A stretch of 64,000 nt of DNA from Phytophthora colocasiae (GCA_018806915.1 JAGKQI010000081.1:1054001-1118000), one strand, 5' to 3'; shown: positions 40,718 to 52,051, counted from the first letter of the stretch. Made by a program: numbers and translations. The notes: generated from the sequence alone by a model not told the origin.

Positions 40718-41041
40718 TTAAAGTGTCAGGGCCCATCGATGTAGTTTCCCCGTCAAATTTGCGCTCGTCATCAGCCATTTCAGTGCTGCGTGGTCCGTCA
40801 CTATCGTAAATCGTCGTCCATAGAGATAGGGTCGGAATAGTTTGATCACCCAAACTACTGCCAGACATTCCAACTCCGTTATCCCGTACTTCGCTTCAGT
40901 TTCGCTGTTCACTCTACTAGCAAAAGCCACTGGCTGCCATCCATCTCCTCCATTTTGCATCAAACTCGCACCGAGACCCACTGTAGATGCATCAGTACGA
41001 ACTCTAAACGGCAGTCGAAAGTCCCCCCCCCCCATTTCCAC
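40718..41041 (-). pseudogene. RNase H domain of the old Gypsy element
   Basis: Contains R-T-D-A-S-T-V-G-L-G-A-S-L (first catalytic Asp), the E-A-K-Y-G-I-T-E-L-E-C-L segment with the catalytic Glu, and V-T-D-H-A-A-L-K-W-L. This is the RNase H-like domain that removes the RNA strand during reverse transcription. It is in a different frame from RT. Confidence 0.75.
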
Positions 41042-41142
41042 TTCACTTTCTTCCGCAGTAACTTCGTGAGTAGCTCCATCAACGATCCAAATACCGGCAC
41101 AAACTTCCGGTAATAACCTGCAAGATGGACGAATCGCTTCGT

Positions 41143-42039
41143 CTACACAGCGTCCGTCGGCTTCGGAAATTCTCGTACGGCAGTCTCCAGCAGTTCCAGC
41201 GGTCGTACACCGTCCTTCGATAACTCGTGTCTCAGGTACTCTATCGTCTTAGTGGCGAACATGCATTTCTTCAATTTGAGGGTCAGGCCAGCCTGTGAAA
41301 GTCGCTCCAACACGCACGCTAACTCAATTACATGTCGTTCAATGCCTCCTCTAGTGTAGATGCCTAAATCATCCAGATACACTAAACACATCGTCCACGT
41401 CAATCCTCTCAACACTCCGTTCAACATGCGCTGGAATGTCGAAGGTGCATTCATCAATCCAAATGTCATCCGTAGAAATTGGTACAGTCCTTGTTTCGTC
41501 ATAAAAGCCGTCTTCATCTTGTCCCGCAATGCCATCAAAATTTGCCAGTAATCAGCCTTCAAGTCGAGTGTAGAAAACAACAGTGCACCGCCCAAAGCTT
41601 CCAGGGTTTCATCAATACGTGGCAAGGGGTAGACATCTTTTCGTGTGATCTTGTTCAACGCTCGATAATCTACGCAAAACCTGACTTCTCCATCCTTCTT
41701 ACGCACTAAGACGACTGGAAACCCCCACGCTCCGTTGCCTTCTTCAATAACACCCGCCGCCAACATCTTTTTCACATTTTCTTCGATGATCGCGTCATCT
41801 GCTTGGGCTTGGCGTCTTCTTTTCATCATTATTGGTGCTGCATCTCCGGTATCAATGTGGTGTTCTACTGGGAGTGCAGTCGCTGGTGGACAATCACCCT
41901 TCGTTTTCATCAAATTCCGGTACGTCCTCAGCAACTTCAGTATCCGCTCACGACTTTCCTCATCTTCAACGCCGATCGTCACTTCATTTTCGTTTTCCAG
42001 TGGTTCTTGGCTGCTAATCATGCCCAACCAGTTCTTCAC
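41143..42039 (-). pseudogene. Reverse transcriptase of the old Gypsy element
   Basis: 298 codons open. It shows V-L-V-R-K-K-D-G-E-V-R-F-C-V-D-Y-R-A-L-N, the first catalytic Asp in S-T-L-D-L-K-A-D-Y-W-Q, Q-F-L-R-M-T-F-G-L-M-N-A-P, and the catalytic Y-L-D-D (near 41370). This single domain is still intact, but it is cut off by frameshifts from protease and RNase H, and the element as a whole is dead. Confidence 0.85.
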
Positions 42040-42369
42040 TCAGTCACGCACAAGCCTCTCCAGCACTTCCATATCGCTGTCAAACGGAATCCAGACTCCC
42101 AGCACTTTCTTCGTTCTTCGACTGCAACTTCGTTCGTCTGGGAGCCGAATTTATCATTGATACTATCGCTTTACCGTTCTGCACTATAGTCACTGTAGAC
42201 ACCAACATCACCGCACCAGCACATCTCGTCGGTACATACATCCCAATCTCACCGTCAGGAGGAGCTACTGATACCTCCACCCCGGCGTTACAGCTCGTCC
42301 CGTCAGCTGCGTTCGTCCCGTCATTCGGACGGCTGCCACTTTGGCACTCACCCCGTCGTCGGACATTTC

Positions 42370-42720
42370 ATCAGTTTGAAATGCACAATGACCCGTCGTT
42401 CTTTCAATTTGTACGTCAACTCGTTGCGTTCAAAGTCGAGCTTGGCACCGTGCTTTCTCATAAAATCGACGCCCAACATGAAATCGTCATTGCAGCTTTC
42501 ACCAATGCACGCATCAGCGTAAATGGTCTCTCCGAATACCGTCCTGAATTGAAATCTCTATACTCCAACAACATCGAGTACAAAACCACCAATTCCTTCG
42601 ACGTAATCCACTGGTGCTTCAATATCAAGTTGGTCACCGTGTTTCATCCATCCAGTGCCTGCTATTGTGAAACGTGCACAGCTATCCAGCTTGGGATCTT
42701 TCCACATTCGATTCCCCGCA
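42370..42720 (-). pseudogene. Retropepsin of the old Gypsy element
   Basis: Read across frames on the minus strand: L-D-S-C-A-R-F-T-I-A-G-T at about 42690-42655, V-D-Y-V-E-G-I-G-G-F near 42600, then M-L-G-V-D-F-M-R-K-H-G-A near 42470-42440. The pattern matches Phytophthora-type Gypsy proteases. The usual D-S-G is D-S-C here, so the Gly next to the catalytic Asp is lost. Confidence 0.55.
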
Positions 42721-43377
42721 TTTTCGCTGTCGGCAGTCCATCGGCTGAGTTCACAACTTCTTCATCGTCATCAATCGTCGTAGATACCGAGGTACGTTCC
42801 CAGTTGCTTCACTAACTTCACAGGGACGGGATTCTCACGCTCCGCTTGTTTCGTCGTCGGTGGTGTCTCTCCGGAGCTTCCGTCGGTCTGCCAAATTCTC
42901 CAGAGCTACATCAGCCTGCTTCCGACGTTCTGGCAATACCCGTTCGCGTTTCACGTCTTGGCTGTATTTCACGACCAGGATTGTTCATCGAGTTTCTCTT
43001 TTCGACGCTGTCGAGCCAATCGTCGCGCTGTTCGTCGCCGCAGTTTCCGTTCAGCCGTCACCCGACGTCGTTTGGCTGCTCGTTCATCGCCGTCCAGTTC
43101 AGAGGTGGTCGCGCCTTCTCCAGTTTCAGCGACTTCGTCATTGCATTTCGCTCGCCGTCATCGCACGACCGTCCGCCTACTTCAGTTTCAAACGCTTCGT
43201 GTTCCGCTGGTGGTTCCACGCTGACGTTCGCGCCTTCTCCACGCTTGACTCCTCATCCCGCATCAATCGAGTTCCCATTCGAAGTATTCTTTGCTCGTAG
43301 TACGTCACTGCTGGTCACATTCGTCGTTGTTTCAGTGTTCATTCGCCTGGTCGTGGTGTCATCGTTCGCGTCGATAC

Positions 43378-45302
43378 TCACCACTTTTTAACGTTCTCGC
43401 GTTGACCGGTGTCTTCATCCGTTGTTGTCGTCAATTCAGGGGCCGGCACCTCCAACGTTCCCTCTAATCGGGTACATCGGTACCTTGTTGAAGACATCGC
43501 TGGTCGCACCGTAGCTATGTATATCGCTGCTCGTTCCTCATCTCGTTCCGTTATTTCGTCACCCAACCTCTTCATCGCTCGCAGTCATTGTTGGCCGCTC
43601 AACTCTCTTGGATTCACCGTCATTGTCGTCGTTTTTCGGTCGGAGAGTCGCTTGTTGATCCGGACATTGTATCTCCGTCACTACGCCCGGGCATGGTTTT
43701 CGCCGGCTTCTCCGTCTCTTCAGCTGGCTGTTTCAAGTATGCGTCATTCCGTTTCTTTGCATCTAGATTGTGACAGTCTCTCGCGAAATGCCCTCTCTGG
43801 CAACATGCAAAACACTTCGGTTCATTCGGACACTGCGCTGACCAGTGGGTGTTCTGCCCGCAATGGAAACACGGTCTGTTTGTCTGTCTCCTCGTTCTCG
43901 ACGCAATTCCACCATTCTCGTCGAGCCATGTGATCGATCATCAGCTGCCACCATCTTCGTAGCTGCTGTTGTTGTCGTCGTCGTCGTTTCGTCCAAGTCT
44001 CTATCACCTCATCTTCGCTGCTGGAATCAGTCGCCACCCGCTTTGACGCCTTCTTCGTCTTATGCGGTTTCGCATCCGTCTTGGACTTCGACTTCGCCCG
44101 CTGTCTCTCGACTCGTTTCTTGCTAGCGTTTCCAGGTACTGCCCAGAATCGACCATTCCACTTTTGCCCAGGTGGTAACTCGTATACTCCAGCCGGCCAA
44201 TTGTACACTCCTTGTTGGTTCGTGCATACCGCTAAAGCACCCGGTCGTCCAGTTGGTGTTGTACTTCCTTCTGCTACATTCTCTGCTCCATCTGCCGGTA
44301 TAGCCAACGTTCCGACTCCAGGATGATAACCATTCTGCTACCGTCTTCAGATGGTAGTTGAGTCTGGCGTCCGGATTCATCTGCTGCGTTCCCTCCATAT
44401 AATCCATAGATCATCGATTTCCGTGGCTTTCTCGACTGCTGCTTCTATCATCGTTGGTACAGGCGGCTGCTTCACCAGTTGTCGTACAGTACGTTCCAAA
44501 CATCGATACATGTAAAACTGAGTCAAAAACACCCGTTCACTACTTCGTTTCGGTCTGCTGCTTCTCGTACCAGTATCACCAGGAGGAGGACGACGAACGG
44601 ATCGCGCCACAGTACACAGGAAAGGCGAGATGAGGAAGAAGCCGACGACCAGCGAAATGCACGACATTCTCGTCAATACTTGGAATCACGAGGAAGAGGG
44701 CGACGAATGGATCACGTACGACACGTCGTCGATATGATGATGATGATGATGATGAGAATGATGTTACTGATGAGCGAAGATCGCGAGAGCGAAAACGGGG
44801 TCACGAACGCCATCTGGAACTTGGACGACGTAACTGCAATGGGGAACACCGTGAAGAACGACAAGAATGGTACCAGCGGGAGCGACGGCCACGATCTCAG
44901 CGAGTAGTATCAGACGAGGACTCTTCTGATGGAGGAGGAAGCCCCAGGAGAGATAGCTCTGATGACGACCGACGCAGACGGCGCGGTTATCATGACGAAA
45001 GTGATGAAAGTGACGAAAGCAGCAGCTCGAGTAGTGGATCGATCTCTAGCGAAACGAGTGAGACCGAAGAAGACGCCAAGGATCTCGTCGTTTCCGAGAT
45101 TTGTGGAGTTCGTGATCCGTTTGTTGCCTTTTACCTCGTGATACCAAGTTTGCCGAGGTAGCCGCGGTACTTTTCGACGGTTGCCAGCATCATCAAGCCA
45201 TTGGCGACGTGAGTCGTCGTCGCCGTCATAGAGCTGGTCTTCGTCATCTTCGTATTCTCCGTGTCGGACTGGTGGCAATTCTCGTTCCGCCGCTACTGGT
45301 GC
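43378..45302 (-). pseudogene. 3' part of old Gypsy gag with zinc knuckle
   Basis: Fragmented minus-strand frames. A capsid-like helical stretch lies at about 44560-44380. A CCHC zinc knuckle C-F-A-C-C-Q-R-G-H-F-A-R-D-C lies at 43773-43814. Low-complexity GAT and GTC triplet runs (for example 44733-44755) are present. The sequence continues across the young element into 52261-52745, joined by the duplicated GGTGC. Confidence 0.65.
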
Positions 45303-45496
45303 TGTATCTGATTGGGTGATATTATTATTTTATTGCAATGGGCGGTTAGTACTAGTGAATGTATTAGCATAGTAATTAATATATATGCAGATGTAGGACG
45401 GCTGTGGAAGCTTCTAGAAGCTTCCATCCGTCTGAACTGCGGGGGCGCACTTCTACTTTAGCGCGCCCTCCCCCAAAGCTTCCCTGTCAAGATATA
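45303..45496 (+). repeat. 5' LTR (194 bp)
   Basis: Begins TGTATC and ends GATATA, an imperfect short inverted end. Contains an AT-rich TATA-like stretch (TTAATATATATG) and a perfect 20-bp palindrome at 45406-45425. Confidence 0.9.
45406..45425. promoter_or_regulatory. Perfect four-unit heat-shock element in the 5' LTR
   Basis: GGAAGCTTCTAGAAGCTTCC is four contiguous alternating nGAAn/nTTCn units, the full consensus bound by trimeric heat-shock factor in eukaryotes. Whether it works in this organism is inference. Confidence 0.55.
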
Positions 45497-45497
45497 C

Positions 45498-45512
45498 TGG
45501 TAGCACTTGTTG
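45498..45512 (+). other. Candidate primer-binding site
   Basis: TGGTAGCACTTGTTG starts one base after the 5' LTR; a TGG start complementary to a tRNA CCA end is usual for LTR retroelements. The tRNA cannot be named from here. Confidence 0.5.
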
Positions 45513-45540
45513 GTCCCAGCAACCTGAAAACGAAGAACCC

Positions 45541-46352
45541 ATGCCGACGAACGCACAACTTCAAGCCGAGGTTGACCGGCTCAACCAAGCGATGGCGGAA
45601 CGCACGCGAGTGCCCAGCAACCTGCCAAAGTTCACCGGCAAAAGGGGGGAAGACGTGCGCGAATGGCTGTTCCAGATAGAGAACGCCTGCCGCATTAACG
45701 GGATCGTGATAGACGACGCGAACCCGCGACTACCAGGAATCGCCGTGTCGGCGATGGAGAAGCCAGCTTCGGGATGGTTCCTGCACTGGGCTTCGACGAC
45801 GCGAGTGGAAGAGCACACGTGGGGATTTTCCGTGAGCATGTGCTCCAACACTTCGAGGCGTCGAACTACCAGTCAGTGCTACGAGAGAAGCTCCAGCGTC
45901 TGAAGCAGACAGCGGATATCGAGACCTACAACGGCGAGTACTCAGCCCTCATCTTCCGAGTCGAAGGCATGAGCGTGCTTGACCAAGTTCTGTTCTACGC
46001 AAACGGTCTCAAGCCTCGCACGCGGAGCTACGTGAAGCTCGAGAATCCTGAGACGCTGAGTGACGCCATGGACTTAGCTGTCAAGTTTGAAGTAACCCAC
46101 TTTGCGGAGGACGCAAGTGAGCGCAAGGTTCGTCATGAAAAGAATAAGACCTCTGATGAACAAGCCCAAGACAACAAGAAAACGTCTAAGGGAAAATCTT
46201 TCCGAGGAAAGGGACGATTCAAACCGAAGTCGAACTCCAGCAAGGAGACTCGTACCTGCCACTTCTGCAACAAGCCTGGTCATATCAAGGCCAACTGCTT
46301 CGCGTGGAAGAAGGAGCAAGGGAAGCAGGGAAACGAGAAGCCACGTCAGTGA
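45541..46352 (+). CDS. Gag polyprotein of the young chromovirus
   Basis: Starts at ATG 45541 soon after the primer-binding site. The capsid-like helical region (L-P-K-F-T-G-K-R-G-E-D-V-R-E-W-L-F, then F-R-E-H-V-L-Q-H-F) forms the RNA-packaging shell, and a basic nucleocapsid with the zinc knuckle C-H-F-C-N-K-P-G-H-I-K-A-N-C sits near 46256-46297. The frame shifts near the T-run 45826-45829, so the product appears as two open pieces (45541-45903 and 45774-46352). Since the element is otherwise young, this is probably a homopolymer error or a very recent mutation. The stop TGA at 46350 lies inside the frameshift stem-loop. Confidence 0.8.
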
Positions 46353-49300
46353 AAGAGGGTCCTGTCGTGGAGGAGAAAGCAACTGGAGCAGTTAAGTTTG
46401 ATAATATCAGTCTTAATGTTCTGAGTGAAAACCCTCTAGTCTACAAGTCCCGTCCACTGTTCTCCATCAGCGGTGATATCAGTGCGGCTGGCAAGATGAA
46501 GGAAACATCGAAGATGCTTCTGAACTGTGGTGCAACCACGATCTACGTGTCGAAGAGGTGGGTAGAAGAACACCAGCTAAAGACAACGAAGTTCAGCAAC
46601 AAGAACATTCGAGTCAAGCTAGGAGACAACCAGATTGTGGAGGCCCAGCTAGAAGTGCTACCTCTCCGTATCGTGGTCTCTGGATTAGAAGATGCGTATG
46701 AGTGCGTCGCGGTTGTCTACGCGATACCTGAAGAATTCGACTGCATTCTTGGGATACCATTCTTCGAGGACATGCAACCACAGATCGACTGGAGACGTCG
46801 ACGAGTCGAAGGAACAAGAGAGAAAACTTTGCGCTGGGAACGAGCGGGTGAAACCTGTGGACCAATCGAGGAAGGCGGACCGGTGATTGCCTCCGGGCTT
46901 CGGAGATCTGTCGGGGCGAAAGGCCTATCGGCGAAAAGACCCGATTCCTGTCGAGGTGCCGCGCTGGAAACGGATGTGAGGTCCAGGGTCAACCCGTTCA
47001 CGACTCAGAGCAGAGTGAGACCCACGAGTTGCTTGCGAGCAACTAGAAGACGCGTCCGCTGGCAAGGTTCAGCAAGCGAAGACGAGAGGAAGTCGTCGGG
47101 ACGCAATGGTACTGCTCCTGGGGGCAGTGATACCAAGGGAAGAGAGTCCGTCGTGGAGAAGATGTTCACGATGGGTATCACAGATGACACTGGTGTACAG
47201 ACCAAGTTCATCACGAGAAAGAAACTGCGGAAGTTCCTGAGAATCAAGACCAAGTCGATTGATGAACCAGACTTCATGTTGGTTCTGTCAAACGAAACGA
47301 TCAAAAACGTCGCCCGATCCTTGGAGCGGCGCGACCAGCCCGACAATGTCGGAAGTGCTAAAGCCCAACGTTATCTGGAGACAGACTGGCAAAGTTTTCG
47401 GGCGAACCCTGCCTTTGACTTGCTGATGAAGTACAAGGACACGGTGTTTCGACCTGAACTCCCCGAAGGTCTTCCAGAGAAACGTGAAATCGAGCACAGG
47501 ATCGACGTGAAAGATCCCAACCTTGCGATGTATCGGCAACAGTGGCGGCAGTCGCCTGAGCAACAACGTGAGATCGTGCTCTGGGTTGAAGACATGGTGA
47601 AGAAGAAACTTATCCGACCAAGTATCAGTCCACACGCCGCACCAACATTCTGCGTCCGGAAACCAGTTGGATGGCGGATCGTACATGATTATCGGTATTT
47701 GAACTCCAATACGATACGGCAGAGTATACCAATGACGAGGAAAGAAGACATACTGGATGCCATGGCCGGAGGGTACTGGTTTTCGACGATGGATTTGATG
47801 TCCGCGTATTATCAAGTGCGAATGCGCGAAGAAGACATCAAATTTACAGCCTTTCAGGCGCCAAATGGCCTCTGGGAATACCTTGTCCTTCCAATGGGGG
47901 TCTGCAACGCGCCGGCGACGATGCATCGGCTGACATCGAAATTGTTTCGTGGATTGGAGAACACGAAGTCGTTCTACGACGACATTTACATCTTCACGAA
48001 GTCAACGAAGATAGAAGATCACTTGAAAGCACTCCGTAAGACACTGGACATCTTGCGTGACAACAAGCTTTACGTGAAACTCTCGAAGTGCGTCTTCTGC
48101 GCAGAGGAGATTCCATGTCTTGGAGACTTCGTCGGGAGAGAAGGTGTGCGAATGGACCCTGACAAAGTGCAGACGATCAAGGACTGGCCTGCCCCACGAA
48201 CACAAGAGGAACTACACAGCTTCCTTGGCTTGACGGGGTACGTTCAGCGCTTCTGTCCAGATTTCGCTGCGTTGACTGCAAGTATGTTTAACCTTCTCAA
48301 GAAGAAAACCAAGCGCAATGCGAAGATTCACTTCAGCGAAGAGCAGTTGAAGAACTTCAAGGAACTGAAGCGCCGGCTGTGCAACCCACCCGTATTGCAC
48401 CTGCCAGACTTCACCTTGCCCATGCATCTTCGCACTGACGCCAGCAAGTTTGCTGTTGGAGGAGTTCTCTTCCAAGTCGTTGGTGGTGAGGAGAAACCGA
48501 TCGCTTACACCAGCAGGAAGATGAAGTCAGCGGAGCTGAACTACCCGACGCAACAGCCGGAGCTCTTAGCAATAGTCCACGCACTTGCAGCTTTCCGGAT
48601 CTACTGTTTGGACAAGCCACCCATTGTCGAGACGGACCACAAAAGTCTGGAAGGTTTGTTTACACAGAAGATGGCGAATCGTCGGTTAGCTCGGTGGTAC
48701 GACATCCTCGCAGAATACCAGCCAACGTTCTCGTATCTTCCGGGGGCGAAGAACGGTATTGCGGACGCACTCAGCCGACGACCCGACTTACAGCCGGAGA
48801 CCAAGTTCTTCCATGACTTGAGCGTGACTAGCTTCGACGATACTTCGTTCAGCATGGCAGTCAGCGAGGTAACCACAGACACAGAGTTGGTGACCAAGAT
48901 CAAGAAAGCATACTCGAAAGACAGAAGTCAGAGATATTCGCTGCAATCAAGCGACGGAACATGCAAGCGAAGGTGTTGCCGAAGAACCACAGACAGAAGA
49001 TGTACCGCTGTTATTCGGAAGCAAACGACTTGCTTTGGTACCAAACTCCTTCGGACGACGTGCCGCGGATTGTCATTCCCAACGATGTGAAGTTGCGACA
49101 GACAATCATCCGCGAGTGTCATGACACCAATTACAGTGGTCATCCAGGTGCGGAACGCACGTACTTGACTCTCGCGAAGCGCTGGTACTGGTCCAAGATG
49201 TTCAAATCGATTCAGAAGTTTGTCGCGGACTGTGAACCATGTCGGCGGAACAAACCCCGACTCACAAAACCTCCTGGTTTGCTAGAACCTCTGAAGATCC

Positions 49301-50389
49301 CTGATGAACGGTGGCGATCGATATCCATGGACTTCATCACAGACTTGCCAAGGACGAAGAACAATGTGGACTCCATTTGGGTAGTTGTTGATCGTCTGAC
49401 GAAGCGTTGCCATTTCGTACCAACGACGAAGACAGTGACCGCAGAAGGGGTCGCTCGGTTATTCATCGACCACATCTGGAAACTTCACGGTATGCCTACC
49501 AACATCGTGTCTGATCGCGATCGGAAGTTTGTTGCTGCATTCTGGCAGCATGTCTTCAAGTCCATCGGAACCACGCTGAGCATGACCGTAGCACATCGAG
49601 CTCAAGGAGACGGTCAAACCGAACGGATGAACCGCACACTTGAAGAATACCTTCGTTGTTTCGTGGGACCGCTTCAGGATGACTGGGATGTTCACTTAGC
49701 CAATGCAGAATTCGCTATAAACTCAACAGTGAACTCCAGCATCAGGTTAGCTCCTTTCGAAGCTGACTTGGGGTATGTGCCTCTAAATCCGCTGCAACTC
49801 GCCGAAGAGCAACTTCAAGGCGTACCCAAGAGTCGAAGGGGAACTGAGTTTCATGAGAATCAGGCAGCCATCCTTCTCCGATGCCGTAAGGCGCTAGCAG
49901 AAGCCCAAGAGCGCATGAGAGATGTCTACGACAGAAACCGAAGCGAGCAGACGTTTGAAGTGGGCGATCGAGTGTATTTGAGCACGAAACACTTGGATCC
50001 GAAACACACTGGACTCCCGAACTCGTCTAAGCTTGGGCCGAAGTGGATGGGTCCATACTCCGTCGTGAAGAAGATTCACAATCACGCGTATGAGCTTAAC
50101 ATCCAAGCGGGGAACAAGCTACATCCAGTTTTCAATACTGGGTCGCTGAAGCCATACACAGCCCCTCACGGCTTTCACGTCCCCATGATGTCGTCTGGCG
50201 GACGGTACTGTTGGCCAACTGGTGCAGCGACTTCTTGGGAAGCGCAAGCACAAACATCAAACGCAATTCCTTGTGGAGTGGGTGGGTGAGGAGAAGCCCA
50301 CATGGGAACCGATTGAAAACCTGTCACAAGTGCCAGACCTTATCGCAGACTTCGAATTATCCAGGAGAAAGAAGCGCCGACGACGTTGA
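46304..50389 (+). CDS. Pol polyprotein (PR-RT-RH-IN-chromodomain)
   Basis: In the -1 frame relative to gag and overlapping it by 49 nt. Retropepsin near 46515-46790 reads L-L-N-C-G-A-T where D-C-G-A-T is expected, then I-L-G-I-P-F-F. RT has S-T-M-D-L-M-S-A-Y-Y-Q and F-Y-D-D (near 47977). RNase H has L-R-T-D-A-S-K-F-A-V-G-G. Integrase (48961-50200) has the HHCC finger (H-D-T-N-Y-S-G-H-P to C-E-P-C), the catalytic S-M-D-F, V-S-D-R-D and D-G-Q-T-E-R, and a G-P-Y-S-V-V segment. The chromodomain (Q-F-L-V-E-W-V-G-E-E-K-P-T-W-E-P) lies at about 50235-50340 and ends at TGA 50387. Two one-base breaks (about 48930, and 50186-50200) split the pol frame. The protease Asp-to-Asn change would block polyprotein processing. 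Confidence 0.85.
46328..46370 (+). promoter_or_regulatory. -1 ribosomal frameshift signal between gag and pol
   Basis: The heptamer G-GGA-AAC (46328-46334) is in the gag zero frame (X XXY YYZ). After a 6-nt spacer follows a stem-loop: CCACG-T-CAG (46341-46349) pairs with CTG-T-CGTGG (46362-46370) around a 12-nt loop that holds the gag stop. Slipping back one base gives exactly the pol frame. The heptamer type is known from retroviral gag-pol junctions. Confidence 0.75.
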
Positions 50390-50445
50390 GGATCAAGATA
50401 CTCTAGGGGGGCTTAACGCCTACATGTATTCCCAAGTTACATCCC

Positions 50446-51906
50446 CTACGAAGATTGCAACTGCAACCTTTCGCGCTTCTCCCTCTTCTTCTGCGATCTC
50501 GACTTGCGCTTACCACGGCAGACGTATCCCGGTTTCAGGATGACCCGACACAACCATCGAACGCGATTTACCCACAAATAATTGCGGAGTAAGCCAGCGT
50601 CAACAGGAGGGTTCCTCTTTTCGTCGTACCATCCAAGAATCTTGATGTCATCATTCGGACCTTCAACAATAACTACGAAGCAGTGGCCGAGGTCATCTTC
50701 ACCAACACTCGCCAAGTATGTACCAGATCCCAAGCCTCTGACGAACTTGTCCAACTGAGCAGCTTTGGTGTATGAACCGTCGAGCAAGTTTCGCTGGAGC
50801 TCATCGCAGTCGAGAGGAACACTTTTGCGTTGAAGATACTTGAAGAACTCCGTGACGTCCTCGCGCGTTACGCCATACTGGATATCGGAGGGACGAGTCT
50901 TCTCAAAAGCCTCCCACATCTCCAGTGTCACGAGGTCGGGGCATCCAAGATGATACAGGGCAGCTCGAATGGCATCAATGAAACAGCAGTCATCGTCGGA
51001 AGCAGTATCACGGTTGTCAAAATAGCTCATGACGGGTTCTCTTGAGCCAGAAGCCTTCCATGCGTCAATCCGGTCCACTGAATCTGGAACAACATCAACG
51101 AGTTCCTCACGCCACACCCAACTCAACTGGAGTGGTCGGCCTTGCCACTGAACGAGATAACAGCGGTGGGGTGGATTCCCATGACAGTCCAGCAATCTTT
51201 TGATGTTAACCTTCTTGCTGTAGTCCCATGGCGCTTTCGGGTCGTAATGATTCCGTTGCTTGGTATACGGATGCACCATTGGGGCGGCCGGAAGCGCTGG
51301 ATGTTTCAGTGGAACCGTGCCACCACGACGCAACCGACGACGTTTTGCCGCAGAACCTCCAGAAGCCTCGACGTCGTCACCGTCGTCAAAAAGCCCAGAC
51401 GTGGACTCAGTCGGGGACGCAACCGTCGGGACATCGGACTCAGCGGCGTCATCGTCACCGGAATCTGAGATGCCCATCAGACCGTCGAACTGAAGTTCCC
51501 TCAAGCGATCGACCGACGAAGCCACCGAACACACGGAAGCTGCAGGAGACGCAGCCAACGAAGCAGCAGGAGAAGCAACCGGCGAGACAACCGGAGAAAC
51601 CACAGGGGAGACCACGGGCGAACCAGCGAGCGGCACGACCGGCGACGCAGGTGCAGGTGCAGGTGCAGGTGCAGGTGCAGGTGCAGGTGCAGGTGCAGGT
51701 GCAGATGCAGATGTAGGTGCAGGTGCAGGTACAGGTGCAGGTGTAGGTAACGCAGCTGCCGTTGCTCGAGCCAGCCGAGACTTGGTAACCCGGAGCCCAG
51801 CCGTTGCCCGGAGGCCGGCCATCAGAGTGGAGTGTTCATCGGACGTCGCCCGCGTGGACGACGCCACAGCAGCAGAAGAAGACGAGGAGCGCGCGCGCGT
51901 CGCCAT
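50446..51906 (-). CDS. Antisense accessory protein: chromodomain-like plus cysteine-protease-like
   Basis: ATG 51906, stop TAG 50446, 486 codons on the strand opposite to gag-pol and fully inside the element. Residues about 50-120 are Ala/Pro/Ser/Val-rich with a Pro-Ala repeat coded by the hexamer tract 51648-51748. An acidic stretch and the basic K-R-R-R-L-R-R follow. Residues about 230-285 resemble a chromodomain (I-K-R-L-L-D, R-C-Y-L-V-Q-W-Q-G-R-P, S-W-V-W). Residues about 300-430 resemble an OTU/papain-like cysteine protease: a D-D-D-C-C-F-I-D-A-I-R-A-A-L segment (candidate nucleophile Cys) and a G-H-C-F-V-V-I-V segment (candidate His), followed by W-Y-D-E. A very basic tail follows. It is the longest uninterrupted frame in the element's 3' third. 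I do not recognise an established gene; the catalytic assignment is inference. Confidence 0.65.
   Translation of the reverse strand: MATRARSSSSSAAVASSTRATSDEHSTLMAGLRATAGLRVTKSRLARATAAALPTPAPVPAPAPTSASAPAPAPAPAPAPAPAPAPASPVVPLAGSPVVSPVVSPVVSPVASPAASLAASPAASVCSVASSVDRLRELQFDGLMGISDSGDDDAAESDVPTVASPTESTSGLFDDGDDVEASGGSAAKRRRLRRGGTVPLKHPALPAAPMVHPYTKQRNHYDPKAPWDYSKKVNIKRLLDCHGNPPHRCYLVQWQGRPLQLSWVWREELVDVVPDSVDRIDAWKASGSREPVMSYFDNRDTASDDDCCFIDAIRAALYHLGCPDLVTLEMWEAFEKTRPSDIQYGVTREDVTEFFKYLQRKSVPLDCDELQRNLLDGSYTKAAQLDKFVRGLGSGTYLASVGEDDLGHCFVVIVEGPNDDIKILGWYDEKRNPPVDAGLLRNYLWVNRVRWLCRVILKPGYVCRGKRKSRSQKKREKRERLQLQSS
51648..51748. repeat. CAGGTG hexanucleotide tract
   Basis: About 16 near-perfect six-base units (GCAGGT), coding the Ala-Pro run of the antisense ORF. 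The unit length preserves the frame when copies are gained or lost. Confidence 0.85.
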
Positions 51907-52051
51907 CGGGATTCTCTCTACCAGAGCCTACTCGACTTCCGTACAGCCAGGCCCGCAGGCGAAGATATACAGAGTCAAGCGAACCCTGTTCGATCGAGCC
52001 AGGCGACGCCGGCTCAACTCAAGTCTTTTCTGGGAATGGACGCCAAACGCC

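Noticed and set aside
42381..44326. Plus-strand frames opposite old Gypsy gag and protease
   Set aside because: The minus strand carries the zinc knuckle and retropepsin motifs; the plus frames are Ser/Val-rich mirrors.
44733..44755. GAT-triplet run as a regulatory or CRISPR-like repeat
   Set aside because: A simple microsatellite in decayed gag coding sequence; no spacers and no array structure.
50830..51716. Plus-strand open frames across the 3' part of the chromovirus (for example 51228-51716)
   Set aside because: They are mirror frames of the antisense ORF; they show no domain and their composition follows the hexamer repeat.
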